A stretch of 64,000 nt of DNA from Bacteroidales bacterium (GCA_028724885.1 JAQYTJ010000055.1:1-64000); one strand, 5' to 3'; positions 53,861-63,510 are shown, counted from the first letter of the stretch. Numbers and translations: made by a program. The notes: a model not told the origin generated them from the sequence alone.

Positions 53861-55129
53861 ATGAAAGTACTGATTATTTCCCAGAACCCATTCTCGTCTG
53901 CCGGGAACAACGGCAAGACTCTTGAGTCAATCTTCAAGTGTTTCAAGAAAGATGATCTGGCGCAATTATTTTTCAACGGCTATGAGAGGCCAGATTTCGA
54001 TTACTGCGGGAATTATTTCCGTATCTCCGAGCAAGATGTGCTGCTGCATGCTTTCGATAAGGACCAAGTTGGGCATAAGTGCGAAATGGAAGATGCTAAT
54101 TATGAGGAAACCAAAAGGTCATTCCGATTTCGAGCTCTCAGCCATTTTTTTTGGTCATTCGGCAGGTGGAAATCCAAAGGTCTTATCAGGTGGGTGTCTG
54201 ACTTCAATCCAGACGTGTTTTTCTTTGTGGGAGGAAATGTTCCATACGCTCATGACGTATCGATTTTTTTATCTGAATATTTCCACAGGCCATTGGCATC
54301 CTATTTCACCGATGATTATGTAATATACCCTGAACCAAAAAGCATGAGAGACAGGATCCGCCTTGCTGCTTTGAGAAAGAAGTATAGGAAAACTATCTCG
54401 CATTCCGGGCTTTGTTTTGCGATTTGTGAAGAGATGAGCAGGGAATATGGAAAATATTTCGGCAAAGAATTTTTCCCTATCATGAATATCATTGACAGAC
54501 CAGAAGATACCTCTCGAGTACAGCGGGATCTGATTCCAGATCAAAAGAACTATATAAGCTACTATGGTTCCTTGTATTACGAAAGGTGGAAGATGGTTGC
54601 GGATTTCGCCCATTTAGTGAGACTGACGGATGAAAAGGATGGCTGCGTCGGGAAACACGTAGTCCGCTTATTCACTACTTCCAAGATTGACGACGGGCAG
54701 AAACGGTATCTTGTAGAGGCCGGCGTGCTTATCTGCGATCCGGTGTTCGGGGATTCTTTGGCCGAATCCATGCGGGAATCTGCTTATCTTCTCCATGTGG
54801 AAAGCGATGATGCGTACTATCGTTCCAAGACCAGATTGTCTGTTTCCACAAAGATTCCTGAGTATCTCTTCTCCGGCAGATGCACCATAGCGTACGGGCC
54901 TCTTGAAGTCGCTTCAATGAAGCTACTGCTCGATAACCGGCTTGCCTGCGTGATTTCAAGCGAGTGGCCTCGGACGGAGTGCCTGGCTGTTCTTGGCAAC
55001 CTTTTCCATAATCGGAATCAGTACGACCAGATTACGGAACGGGCCCAGGCGTATTCGCAAAATAAATTCAATGCTAAGAAGATAAGGGAAGAATTCTATG
55101 AAAGATTGTCCTCGATGACGGAAGGATGA
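53861..55129 (+). CDS. Glycosyltransferase, GT-B type
   Basis: A 422-residue protein starting MKVLIISQNPFSSAGNNGKTL, the usual first strand of GT-B enzymes. The C-terminal half has KNYISYYGSLYYERW, a later ISTKIPEYLFSGR-like segment (VSTKIPEYLFSGRCTIAYGP) and a terminal helical region. It probably adds a sugar during surface polysaccharide synthesis. Donor and acceptor unknown. First gene of the polysaccharide cluster. Note a long 5' region with the ATPase remnant. Confidence 0.8.
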   Translation: MKVLIISQNPFSSAGNNGKTLESIFKCFKKDDLAQLFFNGYERPDFDYCGNYFRISEQDVLLHAFDKDQVGHKCEMEDANYEETKRSFRFRALSHFFWSFGRWKSKGLIRWVSDFNPDVFFFVGGNVPYAHDVSIFLSEYFHRPLASYFTDDYVIYPEPKSMRDRIRLAALRKKYRKTISHSGLCFAICEEMSREYGKYFGKEFFPIMNIIDRPEDTSRVQRDLIPDQKNYISYYGSLYYERWKMVADFAHLVRLTDEKDGCVGKHVVRLFTTSKIDDGQKRYLVEAGVLICDPVFGDSLAESMRESAYLLHVESDDAYYRSKTRLSVSTKIPEYLFSGRCTIAYGPLEVASMKLLLDNRLACVISSEWPRTECLAVLGNLFHNRNQYDQITERAQAYSQNKFNAKKIREEFYERLSSMTEG

Positions 55130-55213
55130 AGCGAATCCGAATTTCGGAATATATTAGTATCTTTATAAAATTTTTGACTAGCGGCAATTCTGTTTGAAGG
55201 CAAACGCATTTCG

Positions 55214-56524
55214 ATGGTTGGAGACATTGGCAAAAAGTTTACTTCGACGTGGTTGAAATACAGGCCATATTTTAAGAATATGGTTGAATATTTCGGAGCC
55301 TCGCTGATTCCCATTGCAATCTCGATACTGGCGAACCCAATATTCGCCTCTTTCCTTTCGCCTCGCGACTATGCCATCGTTGGCTTTTTCTCGTCATTCA
55401 ATCCTTTGATATCTCCTTTCGTCATCTTCAATGTCCTGCATTACTATCAGAAGATGTATTTTCAGTTAGGGGAGGATAAGAGTGAAGAGCTTAAGGGGCA
55501 GATTACCCATTCACTGTTCTATTTCTCATTGATACAGGCTGCTATTGCCGGGCTTGGGCTCTTCTTGTACACTGCCGTCATATCCCCGGACGGGGACATG
55601 TCTTTTTTCCCATACGGGGTTCTCGCCCTTCTGCCTCTCTGGTTCGGGAATTTCTATAGCTTCAAGTGCGTTGATCTCAAAATGCAGAGGCAGAGTCGCA
55701 GTTTTCTGAAAATCAACATCCTGAACTCTGTGTTCACCGTTGGTTCGTCCCTCCTCCTGGTAGCGGTATTCCATTTTGGCGCCGCCGGAAAGATGGTTGG
55801 AGCCCTTTTGGGTCCTGCCATTATGTTTTTTATTGTCTTCAAGGACTATAAGAAATATTTGAAAATTCCTGTCGATAAGGGACATTTCAAGGATATGATA
55901 GTATTCTGCGCCCCATTGGTTTTGGCTGCCATGCTTGGGTTTTTTACGAATGGCTATGACAGAGTCTGCCTGCAGAAGGTCGTTCCCATCGAAACTCTTG
56001 GCTATTATTCGGTGGGCTGTACGATTGCCCTCCACCTTCGCGATTTCTCCACAGCCGTGAATAACACATTCGCCCCTGACATTTATCAGTCCATTGTGCA
56101 AAAGCACTATGCGAAAATGCTCAAGATCGTGATGGTGAAACTTGCTCTGGCTTCATTCGTCGCCATCTTGTTTATTTTGTTTTCAAAGGTTTTAATATAT
56201 TTGCTGACGGCTGGAAGGTACATGACTTCGCTGCCGTACATGAGGATAATCGCGCTGGTGAGCATAACTTCTACCATATATTATTCTCTTGAGGATATTT
56301 TCGTGGCATCTGGCTTTACCCGGCTGATGCTGCTAAACAACATAATAGGAGGAGCCTGCTGCATCCTGATTTATAGACTGTTCATCAATGTGTGGCAGGC
56401 AGTGGGAGCGTCATGGGCCTTGGTCTTCAGCTATCTGGTTCTGTCTCTGGCAGGGACAGCCATGCTGGGAATACATAGGATCAAACCTATTATGGCTCAT
56501 CTAAAGAAAGGAAGGAATAATTAA
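55214..56524 (+). CDS. Wzx-type polysaccharide flippase
   Basis: A 436-residue integral membrane protein with about 12-14 helices, of the MOP/MVF superfamily polysaccharide biosynthesis type. The start (VEYFGASLIPIAISILANPIFASFLSPRDYAIVGFF) is typical of Wzx proteins. It should move undecaprenyl-linked repeat units across the inner membrane. Its presence indicates a Wzx/Wzy-type system, but no Wzy polymerase is visible in the window. Confidence 0.88.
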   Translation: MVGDIGKKFTSTWLKYRPYFKNMVEYFGASLIPIAISILANPIFASFLSPRDYAIVGFFSSFNPLISPFVIFNVLHYYQKMYFQLGEDKSEELKGQITHSLFYFSLIQAAIAGLGLFLYTAVISPDGDMSFFPYGVLALLPLWFGNFYSFKCVDLKMQRQSRSFLKINILNSVFTVGSSLLLVAVFHFGAAGKMVGALLGPAIMFFIVFKDYKKYLKIPVDKGHFKDMIVFCAPLVLAAMLGFFTNGYDRVCLQKVVPIETLGYYSVGCTIALHLRDFSTAVNNTFAPDIYQSIVQKHYAKMLKIVMVKLALASFVAILFILFSKVLIYLLTAGRYMTSLPYMRIIALVSITSTIYYSLEDIFVASGFTRLMLLNNIIGGACCILIYRLFINVWQAVGASWALVFSYLVLSLAGTAMLGIHRIKPIMAHLKKGRNN

Positions 56525-56537
56525 ATTCAAATATACT

Positions 56538-57632
56538 ATGTCAGTATTCAAGGATAAGGTTTTATTGATAACAGGAGGCACGGGGAGCTTCGGGAACGCT
56601 GTCCTTCGTCGTTTTCTGGACAGTGACATCCGGGAGATCAGGATCTTTTCCCGCGATGAGAAGAAGCAGGACGACATGCGGCACATGCTGCAGAGCCCAA
56701 AGGTAAAGTTCTACATCGGCAATGTGCGCGACAAGCAATCGGTAGACATAGCGATGGCCGGGGCGGACTACGTTTTTTCCGCTGCGGCATTGAAACAGGT
56801 ACCTTCCTGCGAGTTCTTTCCGGTGGAGGCAGTTCGGACGAATATCCTAGGAACGAACAATGTCCTTTTGTCGGCGATCGAGCACGGCGTGAGCAATGTG
56901 GTTGTGCTGTCTACGGACAAGGCAGCGTACCCAATTAACGCAATGGGGATGAGCAAGGCTCTGATGGAGAAAGTGGCGATAGCGAAGGGCCGCGAACTGG
57001 GAGACGATGCCAAGACTACCATCTGCTGCACCCGTTACGGCAACGTAATGGCATCGAGGGGGTCGGTGATTCCTTTGTGGGTGGAGCAGATGGTCGATGG
57101 AAAGCCGATCACGATAACCGACCCGAACATGACCCGGTTCATGATGACTCTGGACCAGGCTGTGGACCTGGTGGTGTACGCGTTCACCCACGGCAAGAAC
57201 GGAGACCTGTTCGTGCAAAAGGCTCCGGCGGCGACTCTGGACACTCTTGCTCATGCGCTAATAGACATCTATTGCCACCGTAACGTGGAGGGCACGGGGA
57301 AGCCTTTCATAGCGAAGGAGCCTGAGATAAAGGTCATCGGCACTCGTCATGGCGAGAAGCTCTACGAAACGCTTGTTACGAGGGAGGAGATGGCGCGCGC
57401 CGTGGACATGGGGGACTATTACCGCATCCCTTGCGACACGCGCGACCTGAACTACGATAAATACTTCACGAGCGGAAACCAGGAGATGTCCAGGTCGGAG
57501 GATTACACGTCCCACAATACCCGGCGTCTGGACGTTGAGGGGATGAAGGATCTGCTGATGCAGCTTCGCTTCATCCGCGAGGATATGGGGCTTCTGCCCA
57601 AGGCGAGGTCAAAAGAGATAAGGAGCGAGTGA
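56538..57632 (+). CDS. capE: UDP-GlcNAc 4,6-dehydratase/5-epimerase (CapE/FnlA)
   Basis: A 364-residue extended short-chain dehydrogenase. NAD site TGGTGSFGNAVL, RIFSRDEKKQDDMRHML, AAALKQVPSCEFFPVEAVRTNILG, and the catalytic region VLSTDKAAYPINAMGMSKALMEK, where Tyr of YPIN is displaced as in the CapE/FlaA1 group. The first step of UDP-N-acetyl-L-fucosamine synthesis. It overlaps the next gene by 4 bp. GC is higher than its neighbours, probably because of codon use. Confidence 0.95.
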   Translation: MSVFKDKVLLITGGTGSFGNAVLRRFLDSDIREIRIFSRDEKKQDDMRHMLQSPKVKFYIGNVRDKQSVDIAMAGADYVFSAAALKQVPSCEFFPVEAVRTNILGTNNVLLSAIEHGVSNVVVLSTDKAAYPINAMGMSKALMEKVAIAKGRELGDDAKTTICCTRYGNVMASRGSVIPLWVEQMVDGKPITITDPNMTRFMMTLDQAVDLVVYAFTHGKNGDLFVQKAPAATLDTLAHALIDIYCHRNVEGTGKPFIAKEPEIKVIGTRHGEKLYETLVTREEMARAVDMGDYYRIPCDTRDLNYDKYFTSGNQEMSRSEDYTSHNTRRLDVEGMKDLLMQLRFIREDMGLLPKARSKEIRSE

Positions 57633-58831
57633 TGAGGATTCTGGTTACGGGCGCAAAAGGATTCGTCGGGAAGAATCTCGTTGCGCAGCTGAAGAACATA
57701 CGGGACGGAAAAGCAAGATTCTATCCAGGAGTTAAAGTGGACGAGGTTTATGAATATGACATCGATTCCTCTCCCGCCGATCTTGATGTTTACTGCAAGG
57801 ATGCTGATTTCGTATTTAATCTAGCCGGAGTGAACAGGCCGAAGGATCAGGCGGAATTCATGAAGGGTAATTACGGATTTGCCTCGCAACTTTTGGATGC
57901 CTTGAAAAAGCACGGCAATAAATGCCCCGTGATGCTATCCAGCAGCATCCAGGCTACTCTCAAAGGCAGGTTCGAAGGAAGCGAGTACGGAAAGAGCAAA
58001 TTGGCCGGAGAGAAACTATTCTTCGAATATTCTGAAGAGTGCGGCGCCAAGGTACTCGTCTACCGTTTTTCGAATCTCTTCGGGAAATGGTGCAGGCCTG
58101 ATTATAATTCTGTCGTGGCCACTTTCTGCCATAACATCGCCAATGACCTGCCTATAAAAATCAATGACCCATCAGCGCAGGTAAACCTTGTTTACATTGA
58201 TGACCTGGTTGATGAGTTGATAGGAGCGCTGGAGGAGAAGGAGCATCATTGCGATTTTGATGGCGTAACACCCGTGTTCTGCCCGGAAGGAAAATATTGC
58301 GGCGTCCCCATATCGCATTCCGTGACGGTAGGCGAGATAGCCTCCATGCTTCGAAGCTTCGCAGACGAGCCTAAGACGCTGACCATTCCCCAGATTCCGG
58401 AAGGGTCGTTCCAAAAGAAGCTGTATTCTACCTACGTGTCCTATCTGCCTGAGACCAAGATTGCTTTCCCGCTGGCGATGCACGTGGACCAGAGGGGCAG
58501 CTTCACTGAACTCGTGAAAACCATTTCAGGCGGCCAGGTGAGCATAAACATAACAAAGCCGAGGCATGCGAAAGGCCGCCACTGGCATAATTCCAAATGG
58601 GAGTTCTTCATCGTAGTCGCCGGTCACGGGCTTATCCGGGAGCGGGAGATAGGAACAGACAAGGTCATTGAATTCGAGGTTTCCGGGGATAACGTGCAAG
58701 CAGTGCACATGCTGCCAGGTTACACTCATGAATTCATTAACTTGTCCGACACAGAGGATCTCGTGACGGTCATTTGGGCGAACGAGCAATTCAATCCTGA
58801 CCGCCCGGACACATTTGCGGAAGAAGTTTAA
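57629..58831 (+). CDS. capF: Bifunctional CapF reductase with cupin domain
   Basis: A 400-residue protein. The N-terminal part (about 1-245) is an SDR reductase with ILVTGAKGFVGKNLV and NLAGVNRPKDQAEF. The C-terminal part (about 270-400) is a cupin with a zinc-binding HxxxxxxH...-type pattern (GRHWHNSKWEFFIVVAGHG, then LPGYTHEFINL). CapF (FnlB) reduces the 4-keto intermediate in UDP-L-FucNAc synthesis, and the cupin may act on the earlier intermediate. It is between capE and capG. Confidence 0.94.
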   Translation: MMRILVTGAKGFVGKNLVAQLKNIRDGKARFYPGVKVDEVYEYDIDSSPADLDVYCKDADFVFNLAGVNRPKDQAEFMKGNYGFASQLLDALKKHGNKCPVMLSSSIQATLKGRFEGSEYGKSKLAGEKLFFEYSEECGAKVLVYRFSNLFGKWCRPDYNSVVATFCHNIANDLPIKINDPSAQVNLVYIDDLVDELIGALEEKEHHCDFDGVTPVFCPEGKYCGVPISHSVTVGEIASMLRSFADEPKTLTIPQIPEGSFQKKLYSTYVSYLPETKIAFPLAMHVDQRGSFTELVKTISGGQVSINITKPRHAKGRHWHNSKWEFFIVVAGHGLIREREIGTDKVIEFEVSGDNVQAVHMLPGYTHEFINLSDTEDLVTVIWANEQFNPDRPDTFAEEV

Positions 58832-58844
58832 TAAACCGAGTACC

Positions 58845-60023
58845 ATGAAAACAGATTTTGGCGACGTGAGGTTCAAGAACGAAGGGAAACTCAAGCTACT
58901 GATCATAGTCGGGACGAGGCCTGAGATCATCAGGCTCTCGGCTGTGATCACCAAGTGCCGTGAATATTTCGACTGCATCCTGGCCCACACCGGCCAGAAT
59001 TACGACTATAACCTTAATGGAATATTCTTTAAGGATTTGAAGCTCGCCGATCCGGATGTCTATCTTGATGCGGTAGGCGAAGATCTTGGCGCCACTATGG
59101 GCAACATTATAGATAGCAGCTACAAACTGATGGTTCAGACGAAACCCGATGCCGTTCTGGTGCTGGGCGACACGAATTCGTGCCTGAGCGTCATCGGTGC
59201 CAAGAGGCTGCATATTCCCATCTTTCACATGGAGGCGGGAAACCGATGTAAGGATGAATGCCTCCCGGAAGAGACTAACCGCAGGATAGTGGACATAATC
59301 AGCGACGTGAATATAGCATATAGCGAACATGCGAGGCGCTACCTCGCTGAGTGCGGCTTGCCGAAGGAAAGGACATTCGTCAGCGGTTCTCCAATGGCAG
59401 AGGTGCTGCTCAAGAATCTCCCCGAGATCGAGGCTTCGGACGTGATCGCGAGGCTCGGTCTGGAGAAAAGGAAATACATTCTGCTGTCCGCCCACTGCGA
59501 GGAGAACATCGACACGGAGAAGAACTTCCTGTCACTGTTCGGCGCCATCAATGCCATGGCTCGGAAATATGACATGCCTGTGCTGTACTCATGTCATCCA
59601 CGTTCCCGCAAGAGGTTGGATGCCAGCGGATTTCAACTTGACACCCGAGTGATGCAGCATGAGCCGCTTGGCTTTCATGACTACAACTGCCTTCAGATGA
59701 ACGCTTTCGCCGTAGTGTCAGATTCTGGGACCCTTCCTGAAGAGAGCAGTTTTTTTACTTCCATCGGGCATCCCTTTCCAGCAGTGTGCATCAGGACTTC
59801 GACTGAAAGGCCCGAGGCCATGGATAAAGGGTGCTTCGTTCTCGCAGGGATAGACGAGCATTCCCTGCTTCAGGCTGTCGATGCTGCCGTGGAGATGAAC
59901 AAGAACGGCGACTATGGCATTCCAGTTCCTGATTACGCAGACAAGAACGTCAGCACAAAGATCGTGAAGATCATCCAGTCCTATACGGGAGTGGTCAATA
60001 AGATGGTCTGGAGAAAATATTAG
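58845..60023 (+). CDS. capG: UDP-N-acetyl-sugar 2-epimerase (CapG/FnlC)
   Basis: A 392-residue GT-B-fold epimerase from MKTDFGDVRF at 58845 (the track start is a TTG inside capF). Visible: LLIIVGTRPEIIRLSAV, HTGQNYDYNLN, VLVLGDTNSCLS, HMEAGNRCKDECLPEETNRRI, and SDSGTLPEESSFF. It resembles WecB but in this operon is the CapG enzyme that makes UDP-L-FucNAc from the talosamine form. It overlaps nothing and starts 13 bp after capF. Confidence 0.95.
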   Translation: MKTDFGDVRFKNEGKLKLLIIVGTRPEIIRLSAVITKCREYFDCILAHTGQNYDYNLNGIFFKDLKLADPDVYLDAVGEDLGATMGNIIDSSYKLMVQTKPDAVLVLGDTNSCLSVIGAKRLHIPIFHMEAGNRCKDECLPEETNRRIVDIISDVNIAYSEHARRYLAECGLPKERTFVSGSPMAEVLLKNLPEIEASDVIARLGLEKRKYILLSAHCEENIDTEKNFLSLFGAINAMARKYDMPVLYSCHPRSRKRLDASGFQLDTRVMQHEPLGFHDYNCLQMNAFAVVSDSGTLPEESSFFTSIGHPFPAVCIRTSTERPEAMDKGCFVLAGIDEHSLLQAVDAAVEMNKNGDYGIPVPDYADKNVSTKIVKIIQSYTGVVNKMVWRKY

Positions 60024-60025
60024 CG

Positions 60026-61186
60026 ATGCGTATCCTAGCCATTTCAAGCAATGTGGGCGACAATGCCCCTGGAATCGTGGTTGAGCGCTTCCTTTGCGAG
60101 CTTCAGAAGACTCACGTAGTGGACGTGCTTACCTATGATTATCAGAGGTCACCAGACATGCCCGGACTGAAAAACGTCTATTCGAAGGGGTTCTGGATAG
60201 GAAATGAGAAAATTCGTAGGAGATTGACCACCAAGCTGATTGAGGCTCTGGGCTACGACCCTGCTGATGAATTACGCAAAAGGCATGTGCTGAAATCGCT
60301 CAAAGGTGGCTATGATGTGATCCTTGGCTTCTGTTACGGCTTTTATATGTTTGGGCAGACGGCAGGCGTGGTGGCAAAAAAGCGTTTCAGGGCGCCGTTG
60401 GTGGCATATTACTTTGACGCAATTCCATCTCCGGCAGGCTGGGTGAAAGACGGCCTCTACAGGCGAAACCTTGGAAGGTTGGTGAGCCGTGGCTTGGCGG
60501 CGGCTGATGGTATCCTTTCTTCCAATCGGAAGATGCTGGAATACGAACTGGGCTTTCTGCCTGAGGGACACCGGAACATCCCATCGGGCTATGTCTATAC
60601 TCCTTGCGTCAGCTCGACTATATGTCATTTGCTTCATTCAGAGGGAGTTCCTTTCGTATTCCTGTTCGCTGGCTCTGTTTACGGACCGAGAAAAATAAAA
60701 TATTTCATAGGGGCATTCGCTAAATTGCTAATCGATCATCCCGATTGCGAAATCTGGTTTGTGGGCACAAGGAACATAGAGGGAGAGCTTGCGGCATTGA
60801 GGCCGGAGATAGCGAGCAAAATAAAAGTCACGCCCAGAGTAAAAGACCTCGTGCCGTATTATGAAGCATCCGGAGCGTTGGTAGACATAGACGCAGAGCT
60901 TCCTGACGATGTGTTCCTATCCTCGAAAATAACTAATTACATAAGCGTAGACCGCCCTATCATTTCCGAAACTGGGCAGAATTCCGAGTCCAGAAGAATT
61001 TTTGCTGGCCTGGAGACCGTGCTGCAATGCGGCCATGACGAGGATGACCTTTACAAGGCCATGAAATCAGTGGTGGAACGAACCGAAGACTACGATTATT
61101 CGGAGCGGGCAGACCTCATAAAGACTTTCTCCCTGGAGGCGAACACGTCGAAGCTTGTCCATTTCCTGTCTTCTGTCTCAGAGTAA
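60026..61186 (+). CDS. Glycosyltransferase, GT4-like (possible L-FucNAc transferase)
   Basis: A 386-residue GT-B glycosyltransferase. It begins MRILAISSNVGDNAPGIVVERFLCEL and carries in its C-terminal half VPFVFLFAGSVYGPRKIKYFIGAFAKLL, CEIWFVGTR, IKVTPRVKDLVPYYEASGALVDID. Position 2 bp after capG suggests that it uses the FucNAc made by the three preceding enzymes; WbuB-like transferases often sit there. The donor is therefore inferred from context only. Last gene on the plus strand. Confidence 0.78.
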   Translation: MRILAISSNVGDNAPGIVVERFLCELQKTHVVDVLTYDYQRSPDMPGLKNVYSKGFWIGNEKIRRRLTTKLIEALGYDPADELRKRHVLKSLKGGYDVILGFCYGFYMFGQTAGVVAKKRFRAPLVAYYFDAIPSPAGWVKDGLYRRNLGRLVSRGLAAADGILSSNRKMLEYELGFLPEGHRNIPSGYVYTPCVSSTICHLLHSEGVPFVFLFAGSVYGPRKIKYFIGAFAKLLIDHPDCEIWFVGTRNIEGELAALRPEIASKIKVTPRVKDLVPYYEASGALVDIDAELPDDVFLSSKITNYISVDRPIISETGQNSESRRIFAGLETVLQCGHDEDDLYKAMKSVVERTEDYDYSERADLIKTFSLEANTSKLVHFLSSVSE

Positions 61187-61190
61187 ACAT

Positions 61191-61379
61191 CTATGTTCGC
61201 GTAGATTCCGCAGCATTTGGCTCCTCGGCAGTATATTCATGAAATAAATTTCTATCTACCCTGTTGCAAATGACCTCCTTACGTACAGAGGAATCGATAG
61301 CCCCATCCTTCTCTTCCAAAGCCTTGCTTACGAGTATGTTGCATCCGGCGCCTTTCATGACTCTGCGATTCGGCTTCAT
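61191..61379 (-). pseudogene. C-terminal fragment of a polysaccharide-cluster protein
   Basis: A 62-residue frame (MKPNRRVMKGAGCNILVSKALEE...FHEYTAEEPNAAES) that reads as the end of a larger protein. I do not recognise the family. It is preceded, out of frame, by a glycosyltransferase N-terminus at 61376-61489, so a deletion has joined two gene ends. Confidence 0.4.
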
Positions 61380-61489
61380 GCAGGAAAGGTGATTTCCCCA
61401 TCGGTTTTTGCCTGCTCATTTGCAATGTCAACAAGCATTGCTTCAGCTCCGCCTGTGTTAAAAGTGCTAATGCAGTGAACTATTCTCAT
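61376..61489 (-). pseudogene. N-terminal stub of a GT4 glycosyltransferase
   Basis: A 37-residue frame, MRIVHCISTFNTGGAEAMLV..., is the classic first 30 residues of GT4 enzymes (N-terminal strand and glycine-rich loop). It stops in TGA after TFPA. The rest of the enzyme is missing. Too short for the ORF track. Confidence 0.7.
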
Positions 61490-61591
61490 AATAGATTATT
61501 GTTATATTCAATTTATTCTCTCCTATCCCCCATGTATCATGATGGATGCTAATATCATCGCTGAAGAGACTATGATGATACTGACAGCTGA
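61490..61591. other. Short noncoding spacer
   Basis: About 100 AT-rich bases between the GT4 stub and the TupA-like gene. No promoter or hairpin was recognised. Confidence 0.4.
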
Positions 61592-62458
61592 TCACTGTAA
61601 ATCTATTTTCTTCCCCATCTCCAGAAGGAATTCCTCGCTGAAGCCGGCATCCATGCCAGGCGTGAAAGTCATTTCGCTGAACTTTACCTTGCCGTCAACT
61701 TCGTAAAGATCGACTCTGACGAATTTAATGCCTTCGGACAGTTTTGCGGCAATGCTCTTCATCTCTTCAAATGCTGAAGGGCGAGGAATCTCGGCCAGTC
61801 TTGATGAGTCTATGAAACTCGATCGCAAAGGCGTCCAATCCATGTCGTACATCATCAGCTGAATTTTGTGGGTGTTTAGAATCCGGTTCTTCGTGATGAA
61901 GCAATATGTAGGCACTCCATCGAAGCAGTAGAACTTGTAGTCGTCCAGAGCTGCGTTGGGGTGAGAATGGTCTACGAGATATTCCTCGGCAATGATTTTA
62001 GGCCTGATCTTGCAATAATGCCTTTCGCCTGAGAGTGCGCCGTAAGGATATTTCAGATACTTCGCCATCTGCTTCCGGATTAGTTCCAAGTCAGTCTTAT
62101 CCTTGTCTTTCACGAAACAGTTCGATGCGCATCCGTTGTTGGTTTTGATCACGAAGCTTTTCGGAAGAGCGTCAAAATCTATCTCATTGGCAGAATCATA
62201 AACCCCATAAAGCTTTGCCAGAAGGCCTTCTCCGCAACGCTCGGTGACATATTCCCTGACCAGGCATTTGTCAGCGAGCCTTGCCCATAAAGGGTTGTCT
62301 TGGTTGAGGCTCATCCAATAGACTTTGTCATAAAATGACACAGGAGGGTTCTGAAGCTTCCTGTGATAGAATTTTCTGAAATGGAGCGTCAGGACCTGTT
62401 TGGGAAAATGCTTCATCAGGCCTGCGAAAGGGGGCATTATTTTATAGAATAGACTCAT
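61592..62458 (-). CDS. TupA-like ATP-grasp protein
   Basis: A 288-residue protein of the TupA-like ATP-grasp family found in polysaccharide clusters (once called glycosyltransferases). Landmarks: SFYDKVYWMSLNQDNPLWARLADKCLVREYV near the start, FVIKTNNGCASNCFVKD, RPKIIAEEYLVD, DYKFYCFDGVP and VRVDLYEVDGKVKFSEMTFTPGMDAG at the end with metal-binding Asp/Glu. Such proteins may ligate an amino acid or polyglutamyl-like unit to a glycan. It overlaps the next upstream gene by 4 bp. Confidence 0.88.
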   Translation of the reverse strand: MSLFYKIMPPFAGLMKHFPKQVLTLHFRKFYHRKLQNPPVSFYDKVYWMSLNQDNPLWARLADKCLVREYVTERCGEGLLAKLYGVYDSANEIDFDALPKSFVIKTNNGCASNCFVKDKDKTDLELIRKQMAKYLKYPYGALSGERHYCKIRPKIIAEEYLVDHSHPNAALDDYKFYCFDGVPTYCFITKNRILNTHKIQLMMYDMDWTPLRSSFIDSSRLAEIPRPSAFEEMKSIAAKLSEGIKFVRVDLYEVDGKVKFSEMTFTPGMDAGFSEEFLLEMGKKIDLQ

Positions 62459-63510
62459 ATCTTGGATAGTTCTGAATATAATATATTCAAATGGCTTTCA
62501 ACATTTTTAGGCAGGTATGGCTGGACGATTTCAATCGAGCGCCGGCCCATGTCGTACCGGCAGGCTTTGTCTTCAGCAAGCTTAAGGATGGCATTGGACA
62601 GGGCCTCGGTATCACCAGGCGCTATCAGAATACCATTCTCATTCTGGCGCACGATCTCAGGGATGCCGCCGACAGGGGTCGAGATTATAGCCATCCCGTA
62701 TGTCATTGCTTCCAGGATAGAGATAGGAAGGCCTTCTGCATAGGAAGGCAAAATGTAAATGTTAGCCATGGACATCAAAGAGGCTTTTCTCTCGCCTGCC
62801 ACCCAGCCATCGTAGAAAACAATGTCGCCGAGGCCATTTTCAGCGATGATATTCATCAATCTGTTTTCCTCACCCTTGCCACCGATGTGAAGGAAAAATT
62901 TTCCGCGAAGCTCTTCTTTGTGCGAAGCTATTGCGGCGACAAGGTCGAATATTCCTTTAGGCTCATTAATGTTTCCCAGGAATATGCCTACGGCGCTTTC
63001 TGCCTTTTCTGTCAATTTCATGGGCTCTTCCACTATGTTCGGCAGCACTGTAACCTTCTTCGGGCTGAAAGTCCTTTCGAAATATTCCTTCCAAGAAGAA
63101 GAAAGAGCGGCGATGACATCGGCTCTCCTTATTATTCTGCTAACTGCTTTTTGGTGGACTTTGGCGAATTGCTCGAACCCTCCTCCATGAATGTGTAGGA
63201 TGACCTTCTTCCCGAATGCCTTCCCTGTACAAACGAATAAGCTTTTGCGCCAGAAACTATTGTTTGAGCAGCAATGAATATGTATGATTCTTACTCCGCC
63301 GAACATGCAGAGATAGCTGAATTTCAGCCATGACCACCCAAGCAGCAAGAGCTGAGAAAGGGGATTCGAGCCTTGCCGATAGGTTTTTACGAAACGGAAA
63401 GGGGATATTATCCTGGAATACGAGTCAAGGACTTTGGCAATACCACCCTTAGGCGGGTCGTATTCCGGCCCGACTGTAAGCACTTTCTTAGATATTCCCC
63501 TATCAATCAT
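62455..63510 (-). CDS. GT4-family glycosyltransferase
   Basis: A 351-residue GT-B enzyme. N-terminal KKVLTVGPEYDPPKGGIAKVLDSYSR, donor-site region AVGIFLGNINEPKGIFDLVAAI, then IYILPSYAEGLPISILEAMTYGMAIISTPVGGIPEIV, the canonical EX7E-type motif of GT4. It probably acts in surface polysaccharide synthesis and forms a two-gene operon with the TupA-like gene. Confidence 0.93.
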   Translation of the reverse strand: MIDRGISKKVLTVGPEYDPPKGGIAKVLDSYSRIISPFRFVKTYRQGSNPLSQLLLLGWSWLKFSYLCMFGGVRIIHIHCCSNNSFWRKSLFVCTGKAFGKKVILHIHGGGFEQFAKVHQKAVSRIIRRADVIAALSSSWKEYFERTFSPKKVTVLPNIVEEPMKLTEKAESAVGIFLGNINEPKGIFDLVAAIASHKEELRGKFFLHIGGKGEENRLMNIIAENGLGDIVFYDGWVAGERKASLMSMANIYILPSYAEGLPISILEAMTYGMAIISTPVGGIPEIVRQNENGILIAPGDTEALSNAILKLAEDKACRYDMGRRSIEIVQPYLPKNVESHLNILYSELSKI

